From assembly GCA_045222555.1 (NCBI GenBank), contig JBGUYY010000068.1:1-64000 (forward strand): 64,000 nucleotides of DNA. Reading direction: 5' to 3'. A program made the position numbers and the translations under genes. Of the stretch, positions 56,421 to 64,000 are shown piece by piece. The notes below the pieces were generated by a model. That model made no database searches. It was given only the letters and a program-made list of their open reading frames with translations, and was not told where the DNA came from. Each line of letters starts with the position of its first letter. Within the stretch, counting starts at the first letter, position 1. The stretch comes from UBA1756 sp045222555 (lineage in GTDB: Bacteria > Bacteroidota > Bacteroidia > Bacteroidales > WCHB1-69).

Positions 56421-56474
56421 TATTTTTCACCACATCATCCTAATTTTCACCCCATATTTTAAATTTTCACCCCA
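56421..56474. promoter_or_regulatory. Three direct repeats with a 20-bp period in the LytTR-acyltransferase divergent region
   Basis: TATTTTTCACCACA (56421), TAATTTTCACCCCA (56441) and AAATTTTCACCCCA (56461) are spaced exactly 20 bp. Related copies are TTTTCGCCCCA (56381-56391, at the LytTR start codon) and the inverted GGGGTGCAAAATT (56400-56412, over its -7 box). LytTR proteins bind direct repeats about two helical turns apart, so these are likely operator sites. Confidence 0.6.
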
Positions 56475-56522
56475 CAGAATGGGTGTAAGTACCTTTTTTT
56501 CAATACAAATAAAAAAATGATG

Positions 56523-56530
56523 TTCTTTTG
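56523..56530 (+). promoter_or_regulatory. Possible weak promoter -7 box for the acyl-ACP synthetase gene
   Basis: TTCTTTTG fits TAnnTTTG except for T in place of A at position 2. It lies 45 nt before ATG 56576. The weak match is consistent with a promoter that needs an activator. Confidence 0.35.
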
Positions 56531-56575
56531 CCGCCGAAAAACCAATCAACCTTTCGTGTTCAAATTATCTATTTT

Positions 56576-59062
56576 ATGCTTCAGAATCGAGAGAAAATCG
56601 CATTGAAATACTGCGATGCAAATTATACCTATGAGGAGCTTTTACAGATTTCGTCCTGCTTTGCGCAGAGATTTTTAGAGACGAAAAATTCGGAGAAAGT
56701 GGCGATATTCGCTGAGAACTCGCCCGAATGGGTGTTTGCCTTTTATGGTGCCGTACGTTGTGGCAGCGTGGTGGTCCCTGTAGATGTGCTCTTCACTGCC
56801 AAGGAGGTGGCTTATGTGCTCAATGATTGCCGCCCCGGTGTCGTTTTTACTTCCACTTCAAAAAAAAGTCTTCTTGAAGAGGCGGTCGGCATGGTGGAGG
56901 ATTACCAATGTACGATTCTTACCCCTGATAATGTGGATCTTACTGGCTATGCAGAACGTCCCGCCCAGCCCATCGAAAATCGTCCGCTCGATGATACTTT
57001 GCTAATTATCTATACTTCAGGTACTACTGGCACGCCCAAAGGGGTGATGCTCACGACTCGCAATGTGCTTTGCAATGTAAATGCCGTGTCGCGTAATGTG
57101 CCGATTTTCACCGAGAAACGCAATGTGTTGATATTGCTTCCCCTGCACCATGCCTTCCCGCTGATGGGTTCGCTGATTGCTCCTCTTTACGTGGGTGGCA
57201 CGGTCTGTATGGCCGATGGCATGACCGCTGAAAGTATCCTTTCAACACTGAACAACGGTCAGGTCAACATCATCATCGGGGTGCCGCGCCTCTATGATAT
57301 GCTCGCCAAGGGGGTGATGAATAAAATCAACAACCATTGGCTCACCCGTGCCATCTATGGCACTGCGAAGTTTTTCCGCAGCCAGTGGCTGTCGCGTCTC
57401 CTGTTCCGCAGTGTGCACCAGAAGTTCGGCGGCCATATCGATTACCTCGTTTCAGGTGGTGCAGCCCTGCCGGATGCCACAGCGGAGGTATTCAAAACTC
57501 TTGGATTTTACGTGCTGGAGGGCTACGGCATGACCGAAACTGCCCCGATGATCAGCTTCACCCGTCCCGGCGAGCGCAAAATCGGCTATGTGGGCCGTCC
57601 GCTACCGGGCATACAGGTGCGCATCGACGAGCAGGGGGAAGTGTGCGTCAAGGGCGACAATGTCATGAAAGGTTACTTCCACCGTCCCGAGGAAACGGCC
57701 GCCATCATCCGCGACGGCTGGCTGCATACCGGCGACATGGGCTTCCTCGATAAGTACGGGCTCAAACTCGTAGGCCGTCTCAAGGACATTATCGTCACGC
57801 CGAACGGCAAGAATATCAATCCTGAAAATATGGAGTCCGATATGGTGGCCTTCTCGCCTATGTTCAAGGAGGTGGGCGTTTTCATGGAAAAGGGTCTGTT
57901 GCAGGCGGTTATCCGTCCTGAGATGTCAGCTCTGCGCGACACATACGTGGAGAATATCCATCAGGTGATGAAGGAGGTGGTGGCCGACTTCAACCAGACA
58001 CAGCCCTCCTACAAGCGCATTCAACGTTTCCATATCGTCTCTTCCGAACTTCCCAAGACACGGCTCGGCAAGATTCAGCATTTCATGCTTTCGTCGCTCA
58101 TCCAGCCGGTGGAGCGAGCTCGTGTGGAGGAGGAAGTGGAGAACGCGAGCCCTGTGTTCTTGCGGCTGAAGAAGTACCTTGAGTCGGAAACCGGCCATGC
58201 CGTGCGTTCTCACGACCATTTCGAAATCGACCTTGCCATGGATTCGCTCTCCCGTGTGGCGCTCATGGCCTTTGTGTTTTCCAATTTCAAGGTGCAGGTG
58301 GATGAAGAAAAGATGGACGAACTCAACACCCTCGCACTGCTGAGCGAGTTTGTGGAGAGCCGTACCAGTGATTCGCTGGCGACACAGGAGGTGGTGTCGT
58401 GGGAAAGCATCCTGTTGGGCAACCTTACGGGTGTGACACTCCCCAAACCCGGTGTCATCCACCTGTTTACACGATCGGTGTGCGACTTTCTGGTCCGTAT
58501 TTTCTGCCGCTGCAAGTCGAAAGGACAGGAGAACATTCCAGAAGAGGCCTGCATCATTGTGGCCAATCACCGCAGCGCCCTCGATGGCGTGTTCATCACT
58601 TCGCAGATGCGACTGCTGTCGGCCCGTAAGACCTTCATTTTCGCCAAGGCCAAACACTGGAAAAGCCGTTTCGCCCGCTTCATGGCCGAGAAAAACAATG
58701 TTATTCTCATGGACATTAACAAAAACCTCACCGATTCGCTCCGGCAAATGGCCGCGGCGCTAAAGGGAGGACAAAAGGTGATCATTTTCCCCGAAGGAAC
58801 ACGCTCTAAAAACAAGAGGCTCAACGAGTTCAGGGATACTTTCGCCATCCTGAGCCGCACCCTGAACGTGCCGATTGTGCCCGTGGCGATAGAGGGGTCG
58901 GAAAGTGCGGTGTATGACCATATTGCCTTGCCTCGCTTTCAGAACCGCGTGGAGGTGAAGTTTATGAAACCCATCTATCCGGAGCATAGTAAAAATGCCA
59001 AAGTTTTGAAAGATAGAGTGTTCAGGCTTTTTAAGGATGTCTTGGAGACGGGGAAAAGGTAA
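56576..59062 (+). CDS. Aas-like fusion: acyl-ACP synthetase, carrier-like domain and PlsC acyltransferase
   Basis: 828 residues from ATG 56576 (MLQNREKIALKYC). The AMP-binding domain (about 1-505) has LIIYTSGTTGTPKGVML, EGYGMTETAP, GDMGFLDKYG and VGRLKDIIVTPNGKNI. A carrier-type helical stretch (about 525-600) contains DLAMDSLSRVALM, whose Ser matches a phosphopantetheine site. A PlsC domain (about 630-828) has NHRSALDG (HxxxxD) and IFPEGTRSK. It resembles Aas/2-acylglycerophosphoethanolamine acyltransferase but with the order reversed and a carrier domain inserted. Likely role: activate fatty acids and attach them to lysophospholipid or another acceptor. Divergent from LytTR and probably under its control. 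Confidence 0.85.
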   Translation: MLQNREKIALKYCDANYTYEELLQISSCFAQRFLETKNSEKVAIFAENSPEWVFAFYGAVRCGSVVVPVDVLFTAKEVAYVLNDCRPGVVFTSTSKKSLLEEAVGMVEDYQCTILTPDNVDLTGYAERPAQPIENRPLDDTLLIIYTSGTTGTPKGVMLTTRNVLCNVNAVSRNVPIFTEKRNVLILLPLHHAFPLMGSLIAPLYVGGTVCMADGMTAESILSTLNNGQVNIIIGVPRLYDMLAKGVMNKINNHWLTRAIYGTAKFFRSQWLSRLLFRSVHQKFGGHIDYLVSGGAALPDATAEVFKTLGFYVLEGYGMTETAPMISFTRPGERKIGYVGRPLPGIQVRIDEQGEVCVKGDNVMKGYFHRPEETAAIIRDGWLHTGDMGFLDKYGLKLVGRLKDIIVTPNGKNINPENMESDMVAFSPMFKEVGVFMEKGLLQAVIRPEMSALRDTYVENIHQVMKEVVADFNQTQPSYKRIQRFHIVSSELPKTRLGKIQHFMLSSLIQPVERARVEEEVENASPVFLRLKKYLESETGHAVRSHDHFEIDLAMDSLSRVALMAFVFSNFKVQVDEEKMDELNTLALLSEFVESRTSDSLATQEVVSWESILLGNLTGVTLPKPGVIHLFTRSVCDFLVRIFCRCKSKGQENIPEEACIIVANHRSALDGVFITSQMRLLSARKTFIFAKAKHWKSRFARFMAEKNNVILMDINKNLTDSLRQMAAALKGGQKVIIFPEGTRSKNKRLNEFRDTFAILSRTLNVPIVPVAIEGSESAVYDHIALPRFQNRVEVKFMKPIYPEHSKNAKVLKDRVFRLFKDVLETGKR

Positions 59063-59101
59063 GTTTTCTTCAAAAAGTAGTATAATTCAAAAAATAATAA
59101 T

Positions 59102-59109
59102 TATTTTTG
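59102..59109 (+). promoter_or_regulatory. Promoter -7 box for the DUF4476 gene
   Basis: TATTTTTG matches TAnnTTTG, 82 nt before ATG 59192. Confidence 0.6.
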
Positions 59110-59120
59110 CACCGATAAAT

Positions 59121-59139
59121 CTTTGAATCATTTTCAAAG
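59121..59139 (+). promoter_or_regulatory. Hairpin in the DUF4476 leader
   Basis: CTTTGAA (59121-59127), loop TCATT, TTCAAAG (59133-59139): a perfect 7-bp stem early in the predicted 5' leader. No T-run follows, so it is not a typical terminator. Confidence 0.4.
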
Positions 59140-59191
59140 TCAATAAAATTAGTATTCGTTTTGTTGATTATTCATTTAATTTTTTTTCAAG

Positions 59192-60001
59192 ATGAGAAAT
59201 TTTATATTGACTTTTGTGGGGATTTTCGGTGTGCTGTTTTCTTTTGCGCAGCCAACCTCCCTTAACATTCAGGCCGAACAGAATGAGCGCTTCTGGGTCT
59301 ATGTGAACAATGCGCTCCAGAATGACATTCCTTCGCAGACGGTAATGGTGCCGAATCTTGCTCCGGCGGAGTATAGCGTTACGGTGACGTTGGACAATCC
59401 TGAAAGGACAACCCTCACCACGCGTGTGACGTTGCGTCCGGGCTCCAATGGCTATATTGTTGGTTACCAGCCGCAGACCAACAGCATCTTTTTCCGCTCG
59501 GAGGCAGAGGATGCCAAAGCCGCTGCCGGTATGATTGGTGCTTTCGGGCACATGGTTCACCAGATGAACGAGATGTACGAGGCCGATGTGCGGGTTATGA
59601 ATAGTGGGAATATGCCTCCGCAGGGTATGCCGCCTCATGGCAACCCGTCAGCACCGGTGCCGCCGCCAGCTGCTGCCCCAGCACCTGCCCCTGCTCCAGT
59701 GCCGCATCCTTGTTCTCCCAACAGCTTCATGGAAATCAAACGGATGATTGAAAATGAGACTTTTGAAGATACAAAGCTGACCATCGCACGACAGGCCACT
59801 GCTGCGGAACTGCTGACCGTGGACCAGATCATTGAAATTACCAAGCTTTTCACCTTCGAGGATAATCGTCTCGAATACCTGAAGTTCGCTTACGACTACT
59901 GTTACGACCCGGGCAAGTACTACAAGGTGAACAGTGCGCTCACATACTCTTCCTCCATCGAAGAACTGAACGAGTATATCGCCACTCGGCAGCGCTGGTA
60001 A
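59192..60001 (+). CDS. DUF4476 secreted protein with Pro/Ala-rich linker
   Basis: 269 residues. Signal peptide MRNFILTFVGIFGVLFSFAQ. An N-terminal beta domain (about 22-105: LNIQAEQNERFWVYVNN, EYSVTVTLDNPERTT) is followed by a linker made largely of Pro, Ala, Met and Gly (about 142-178) and a C-terminal DUF4476 helical domain (about 180-269: FMEIKRMIENETFEDTKL, ITKLFTFEDNRLEYLKFAYD, YIATRQRW). DUF4476 is common in Bacteroidota and has no firm function. The stop is 3 bp from the end of the convergent beta-helix gene. Confidence 0.82.
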   Translation: MRNFILTFVGIFGVLFSFAQPTSLNIQAEQNERFWVYVNNALQNDIPSQTVMVPNLAPAEYSVTVTLDNPERTTLTTRVTLRPGSNGYIVGYQPQTNSIFFRSEAEDAKAAAGMIGAFGHMVHQMNEMYEADVRVMNSGNMPPQGMPPHGNPSAPVPPPAAAPAPAPAPVPHPCSPNSFMEIKRMIENETFEDTKLTIARQATAAELLTVDQIIEITKLFTFEDNRLEYLKFAYDYCYDPGKYYKVNSALTYSSSIEELNEYIATRQRW

Positions 60002-60004
60002 ACC

Positions 60005-61762
60005 TTATTGCACCACTACCTTGCGTGTGGTGATGCCCTCTTGGTTTTGGATTCTTACAAGATAAACTCCTTTCTTCCAGCTATTTACATTGATAGTGGT
60101 GTAAATATCGCTGGAAGAATCGTGATGAATGCGCTTTCCGCTCATGTCGTAAACCTCAATGTCAATGGGAGACGCCGCGTCGTTTTGGAGGTTGAGCTGC
60201 CCGCTGCTGACAGGGTTGGGGTAGAGGGTGAAAGAATTGGGATTGTCCTTGACGGAAATATACCAACCGAAGTTGAGAATCCATATAGCAGTATCATGGT
60301 GTGGTGTGCTAACGGAGTAGTAAACTTTACGTGTAATGTTGTAAAATTCGAGTGTTTCGTCGTCCCATTCTGCAGTGTCAAGGATCGGGGTATAGGTTAC
60401 ACCCAGCGGTACATGAAGAATAATCTCTTCTAAAGTGGCATCTATGGGAAGTACGCAACTCCCAAGAACGAAAATGTTGGGGGTGTCAATTTCATAGGAG
60501 TAGTCAGGTTCATTGTAAAATTCCACGCCCTCTACCGTCGGATAGAGCGGCAGGATGGGCTCGAACTCCACCCTGCCGAGGTTCGACTGGTCGTGCTGGT
60601 GCAGGATGACGCTCTCGGCAAAGGTCGTGTCGTTGTTGCCCCAGTAGTTGCCGATGGCGGTTACGTCCAGCGTGGAGTACTGGCTCATGGCAAAGGCATA
60701 CACCTCGTCGTTGTTAGCATTGTCGTACAGTACGTTACGTCCCCAGTCGTTGGCGGTGCCCATGTCGATATGGTAGCGGTAAACTGCCGTCACGCCCCAT
60801 AGGTTGCCCGCGATGATGTTGCGCCGGATTTGGGCGTAGCAGGTGGTGTCGTAGCCGTAGATGGAGATGCCGCTGCCCCCATTCATCGGGTCGGTCTCCA
60901 AGTTGTTGTCGGTGATGATGTTGTCGAGAATCTCCGCCGAGATGTTGGTGCCGGTCTGCGTGTAGCCGTAGCGGTTGTGGGTGATGGTGTTGCCCGACAG
61001 CAGCACCTGTGTCACCTGTTCGGCCCCCACCAGATTGGAGATGGCGATGCCGCCGCTCATCGTGCTGGCCACGCCCTCGATGCGGTTGCCAGTGATGACG
61101 ATGGTGTCGGTGCCGCCAGTACCTAAGTTGATTTGCGGATTGTTGGTATTGTCTAATACGTTGTTATAGAGTGTGTTGTTGGTGATAACAGGCGAGCTGG
61201 AGGCGTTGGCCGGCGACTGGATAGCGGCGGCATGGTTGTCGTGAAAATGGCAGCCGGTAATCACGGGGTTGCAGTTCATCATACGCACAGCCGATTCCGC
61301 AAACCCGGTGAACTCGCAGTTGCGGAGAGTGAACTCGCCGTCGGTCAGGAAAATGTCTTTTCCATCTTCAAATAAAATATGTTGTAAAAGTCCCACAGAA
61401 CCCTCCTCCAAGCGCCATTCGTAGGAAGCGCTTTCGGTATTCTCGCGTTCGGAGGTGACTGTCAGCAGGTCTGTGCGTTCCGCGCTGGTCAGTACTCCTT
61501 GTATAGAGATAGTCAGTTCGTTATGAAGAACAAGCTGCTGCAAGGTGGCATCCAAAAAGAGGGTGTCAGTCGCCGAAAGGGTGAGGTCTTCGTGCAGATG
61601 GTACACTCCCGGTTCTGTGCAGGTCACTGCTTCGGGATAGGCAGCCGCAAGGTCCTGAAGCGTATATTTCGTTCCGTTGCCGTCAGTCACGATTTGTGCT
61701 TGCGCGTTTATGAATAGTAAAATAATGAAAGATAAGAAGATAAATCTGTTTTTCATATTCAT
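60005..61762 (-). CDS. Right-handed beta-helix secreted protein with T9SS sorting domain
   Basis: 585 residues (ATG 61756 is an equal alternative). Signal peptide RFIFLSFIILLFINAQA. The middle (about 90-390) is a parallel beta-helix with repeated short blocks such as VITGCHFHDNHAAAI, VITNNTLYNNV, IVITGNRIEGV, VLLSGNTITHNRYG and IRRNIIAGNLWG. The last 80 residues form a type-A T9SS sorting domain (FTLYPNPVSSGQLNLQ, IEVYDMSGKRI, KGVYLVRIQ, RKVVVQ). Beta-helix proteins often act on or bind polysaccharides; no catalytic residues can be named. Own promoter, divergent from the MATE gene. Confidence 0.86.
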   Translation of the reverse strand: MNMKNRFIFLSFIILLFINAQAQIVTDGNGTKYTLQDLAAAYPEAVTCTEPGVYHLHEDLTLSATDTLFLDATLQQLVLHNELTISIQGVLTSAERTDLLTVTSERENTESASYEWRLEEGSVGLLQHILFEDGKDIFLTDGEFTLRNCEFTGFAESAVRMMNCNPVITGCHFHDNHAAAIQSPANASSSPVITNNTLYNNVLDNTNNPQINLGTGGTDTIVITGNRIEGVASTMSGGIAISNLVGAEQVTQVLLSGNTITHNRYGYTQTGTNISAEILDNIITDNNLETDPMNGGSGISIYGYDTTCYAQIRRNIIAGNLWGVTAVYRYHIDMGTANDWGRNVLYDNANNDEVYAFAMSQYSTLDVTAIGNYWGNNDTTFAESVILHQHDQSNLGRVEFEPILPLYPTVEGVEFYNEPDYSYEIDTPNIFVLGSCVLPIDATLEEIILHVPLGVTYTPILDTAEWDDETLEFYNITRKVYYSVSTPHHDTAIWILNFGWYISVKDNPNSFTLYPNPVSSGQLNLQNDAASPIDIEVYDMSGKRIHHDSSSDIYTTINVNSWKKGVYLVRIQNQEGITTRKVVVQ

Positions 61763-61784
61763 TTCCTCCCTATTTTTGAATGGG

Positions 61785-61792
61785 CAAATTTA
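61785..61792 (-). promoter_or_regulatory. Promoter -7 box for the beta-helix gene
   Basis: TAAATTTG on the minus strand matches TAnnTTTG, 22 nt before ATG 61762. Confidence 0.55.
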
Positions 61793-61813
61793 CTCAATTT
61801 TTCTAAAAATGCG

Positions 61814-61821
61814 TATCTTTG
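61814..61821 (+). promoter_or_regulatory. Promoter -7 box for the MATE gene
   Basis: TATCTTTG matches TAnnTTTG, 17 nt before ATG 61839. It rules against the longer in-frame starts upstream, which would include the promoter. Confidence 0.65.
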
Positions 61822-61838
61822 CATCCGAAATTTTCACC

Positions 61839-63149
61839 ATGAGCAAAATCAACAGGGAAGTCCTTAAACTCGCTATTCCCAGCATTTTAGCCAATATCAC
61901 CATCCCTTTGGTGGGATTGGTCGATGTGGCTATCATCGGACATATCTCCGATGCGACGGCCATCGGCGGCATCGCTATCGGCACGCTGCTCTTCGACTTG
62001 CTGTACTGGAATTTCGGCTTTCTCCGCGTCGGCACCAGCGGTCTCACCGCACAGGCGTACGGCGCCCAAGACGACCGGTTGGCGGTGGGCATGTTCCGCC
62101 AGAACCTGCTGTTAGCATTTTTCTCCACCCTCTTGGTGTGGGCGATTCAGTGGCTGTTTCTGACCATCGCCCTCCAATGTATTCCCTGCACACCCGAGGT
62201 GGCCGATTTCGCCAGCCGCTATTTCTACATCCGCATCTGGGCGGCTCCCGCCACCCTCGGACTTATGGTCTTCAAAGGTTGGTTCATCGGGATGCAGAAC
62301 ACGGTGGCTCCGATGGTTTGCGACATTGTGGTCAATGTGGTGAACATGGTGGCCAGCTACGTGCTGGCGCTGCACACGCCGCTCGGCATGCTGGGTGTGG
62401 CGCACGGCACGGTCATCGCCCAGTATGTGGGACTGCTCACTGCGGTGGCCTTCTTGCTCATCCGTTATGGCAAAATGATGAAAGCTCATCTCTTTGAGCC
62501 CAAGATATTTAACAATATGGAGAAGGTGGCGCGGCTGGCGGGCAACCTGTTCATCCGCTCCGTCGGTTTCATGGTGATTTATGTGGGCTTCACGGCCATC
62601 GCTTCCAATTATGGCGACGTACAGCTGGCCGTAAGTTCCATCATGATGAAGCTGTTCATGCTCTTCTCCTATTTCGTGGATGGTTTTGCCTACGCGGGCG
62701 AGGCGCTCACGGGCCGTTTTATCGGCGAGCGCAATGCCGAGCGGCTGCATCAGGCAGTGCGCATCCTGTTTTTATGGTGCATCGGCGTGGGATTGGCTTT
62801 CACGGTGATTTATGCTGCGGCCGGCGAGGGGTCGGTCAGAGTCGTGACGGACAACGAGCCGGTGATAGCGGCCTCGCACCCATTTCTGCCGTGGCTGATT
62901 GCCATGCCGCTCATCAGCTGCCTGGCCTTCATGTGGGATGGCATCTATATCGGGGCGGCAGCGGGCAAGGAGGTGCGCAACTGCATGTTGTGGGCGGCGT
63001 TGGGATTTGTTTTGGGATACCTGTGCTGTTATAAATTCATTGGCATACAGGCACTTTATGTGGGATATTTCGTCCATCTGCTGGTGCGCACTTTGTATCT
63101 CTCTTTTTTATGGAAAAAGACAAAAGCCAAGGCACTTTCTATTGCTTGA
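61839..63149 (+). CDS. MATE-family (DinF-like) efflux transporter
   Basis: 436 residues from ATG 61839 (MSKINREVLKLAIPSILANI). Twelve hydrophobic segments; IPLVGLVDVAIIGHISDATAIGGIAIG (in parts, helix 1-2) and FLRVGTSGLTAQAYGAQD are characteristic of the DinF branch of MATE proteins. The second half repeats the theme with SIMMKLFMLFSYFVDGFAYAGEALTG. Uses an H+ or Na+ gradient to export drugs or small metabolites. It is divergent from the beta-helix gene and convergent with the AraC gene, 23 bp away. Confidence 0.92.
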   Translation: MSKINREVLKLAIPSILANITIPLVGLVDVAIIGHISDATAIGGIAIGTLLFDLLYWNFGFLRVGTSGLTAQAYGAQDDRLAVGMFRQNLLLAFFSTLLVWAIQWLFLTIALQCIPCTPEVADFASRYFYIRIWAAPATLGLMVFKGWFIGMQNTVAPMVCDIVVNVVNMVASYVLALHTPLGMLGVAHGTVIAQYVGLLTAVAFLLIRYGKMMKAHLFEPKIFNNMEKVARLAGNLFIRSVGFMVIYVGFTAIASNYGDVQLAVSSIMMKLFMLFSYFVDGFAYAGEALTGRFIGERNAERLHQAVRILFLWCIGVGLAFTVIYAAAGEGSVRVVTDNEPVIAASHPFLPWLIAMPLISCLAFMWDGIYIGAAAGKEVRNCMLWAALGFVLGYLCCYKFIGIQALYVGYFVHLLVRTLYLSFLWKKTKAKALSIA

Positions 63150-63172
63150 AAAAAATAGTGTTTTTGCAATGG

Positions 63173-64000
63173 TTATTCTCTCCATTGGCGTGGTGTGATT
63201 CCCGTATGGTACTTGAAAAACTTGTGAAAAACAGGCACACTGCTGAAGTTGAGTCTCTCCGCAATCTCTTTGATGGTCATGTCGGAATATTTCAGCATGC
63301 TTTTGGCCTCCATAACCACCATTGAGTCAATCCAGTCGGGTGCAGAACGCCCGCTCACCTTTTTGACCAGCTTGGAAAGGTATTTGGGTGTGAGGTACAT
63401 TTTTGCAGCGTAGAATTCCACGCGTCTCTCCGTGCTATGGTATTGTGTGACAAGCCGCAGGAATTGTTCAAACACCATTTTGGTGCGTCCCGACACTCCT
63501 GTTGCCGCTGTCGGGTTGCCGTTGAGCCTTTCACCCCACAATGTTCCCAGCATGTAGAATATGGAGGAGAATAGCGAACGGATAGCCTCCTTGAGGTTGG
63601 GAATCCCGGCGTTCATCAGCGCCATGGCCAGTTCGTAATATTTAACGCTGATATTGAACTCCTTTTGTGACAGTGTGATGCACGGGTTGTCCAATATGGC
63701 CATGCTCTCTTCAAAAAGCTTGGCAAAGTCCATTCTCACATCGGCAATCAATTCGCGCGATGCTCCCACCACTACCACTTGTGGCGGTTCGCCGCTTTCG
63801 TCCATTTCGCGTACGCGCACAATGTTGCCCGGCACATATAACAGCAACGTGTTCTCACTCAATTCAAACGACTTCAGGTTCAAGTCCACCTGAAGCCGCC
63901 CGCGGAGGCACAAAACCGCCACAAAGCCATTGAAACGGCATGGATACCTGAAAAGAAGGAGATTCTTGTCCACTTCTGTTTTCATCAGGAAAAAATCATC
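63173..64000 (-). CDS. AraC-family transcription regulator, 5' end cut by window edge
   Basis: At least 275 residues. A Met codon at 63985 could start it, but the frame stays open to the window edge with DDFFL before it, which fits the middle of the N-terminal cupin-like domain of Bacteroidales AraC proteins, so the real start is probably outside. The N-terminal sensing domain (PCRFNGFVAVLCLRG) is followed by a C-terminal AraC HTH pair: FYAAKMYLTPKYLSKLVKKVSG and IKEIAERLNFSSVPVFHKFFKYHTGITPRQWR (in parts). The ligand is unknown. It might regulate the adjacent MATE gene, but the arrangement is convergent. Confidence 0.88.
   Translation of the reverse strand, partial: DDFFLMKTEVDKNLLLFRYPCRFNGFVAVLCLRGRLQVDLNLKSFELSENTLLLYVPGNIVRVREMDESGEPPQVVVVGASRELIADVRMDFAKLFEESMAILDNPCITLSQKEFNISVKYYELAMALMNAGIPNLKEAIRSLFSSIFYMLGTLWGERLNGNPTAATGVSGRTKMVFEQFLRLVTQYHSTERRVEFYAAKMYLTPKYLSKLVKKVSGRSAPDWIDSMVVMEAKSMLKYSDMTIKEIAERLNFSSVPVFHKFFKYHTGITPRQWRE

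Noticed and set aside
59089..59108. AT-rich inverted repeat before the DUF4476 gene as a terminator for the upstream gene
   Set aside because: The stem is only A and T, overlaps the promoter box and lacks a GC-rich stem with a following T-run.

Overview
The window looks like chromosomal DNA from a member of the Bacteroidales (Bacteroidota). The evidence is at least seventeen TAnnTTTG promoter boxes of the Bacteroidetes type, a type IX secretion (T9SS) component (PorQ), several secreted proteins with T9SS C-terminal sorting domains, a TonB-dependent receptor paired with DUF5689 lipoproteins, a GH92 glycosidase, and an HAE1-type RND efflux operon. There are no rRNA or tRNA genes, CRISPR arrays, phage genes or transposases that I can see. 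The content is mostly core genes interleaved with large secreted adhesin-like proteins.

Layout. 1-6955 (minus) is the 5' part of a giant fibronectin/cleaved-adhesin/Ig-like surface protein. It runs off the left edge and is broken by a frameshift in an A7 tract just after its signal peptide. 7307-12337 (plus) is a TonB receptor with two paralogous DUF5689 lipoproteins, followed by ribBA and apbE (flavin metabolism). 14678-18005 (minus) holds porQ, a DegT-type sugar aminotransferase and an MCE-domain protein. 18168-20012 (plus) is a T9SS-exported M6 metalloprotease. 20042-26508 (minus) is a tightly packed run: flippase-like membrane protein, heptose-1-phosphate adenylyltransferase, LysM/M23 peptidase, type-B T9SS cargo, orphan HsdR_N-like protein and fabD. 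sodB is divergent from it.

27323-38640 is all minus: a DUF4139 protein; acpP-fabF-rnc with a beta-propeller lipoprotein; DUF362 Fe-S lipoprotein and recF in one direction; a membrane pyrophosphatase; and a helix-hairpin-helix protein. 38793-42433 (plus) carries a second large T9SS cargo and recX. polA and murD (minus) follow, then a GH92 glycosidase and an RND efflux operon (plus). A LytTR regulator (minus) is divergent from a three-domain acyl-ACP synthetase/acyltransferase (plus), with a striking set of 20-bp-spaced direct repeats between them. The right end has a DUF4476 protein, a beta-helix T9SS cargo, a MATE transporter and an AraC regulator cut by the window edge.

Together the genes describe cell-envelope and surface biology: export and anchoring of T9SS cargo (PorQ, possible anchor-sugar enzyme, at least four cargos), lipid and LPS precursor supply (FabD, FabF, AcpP, HldE-type enzyme, Aas-like acyltransferase, MCE protein), peptidoglycan work (MurD, M23) and efflux. 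The points most worth a second look are the A7 frameshift in the giant adhesin, the LytTR-associated repeat array, the TonB/DUF5689 uptake operon, the PorQ-aminotransferase pair, a DNA polymerase I whose proofreading residues are lost, and an Fe-S ferredoxin-like protein made as a lipoprotein.
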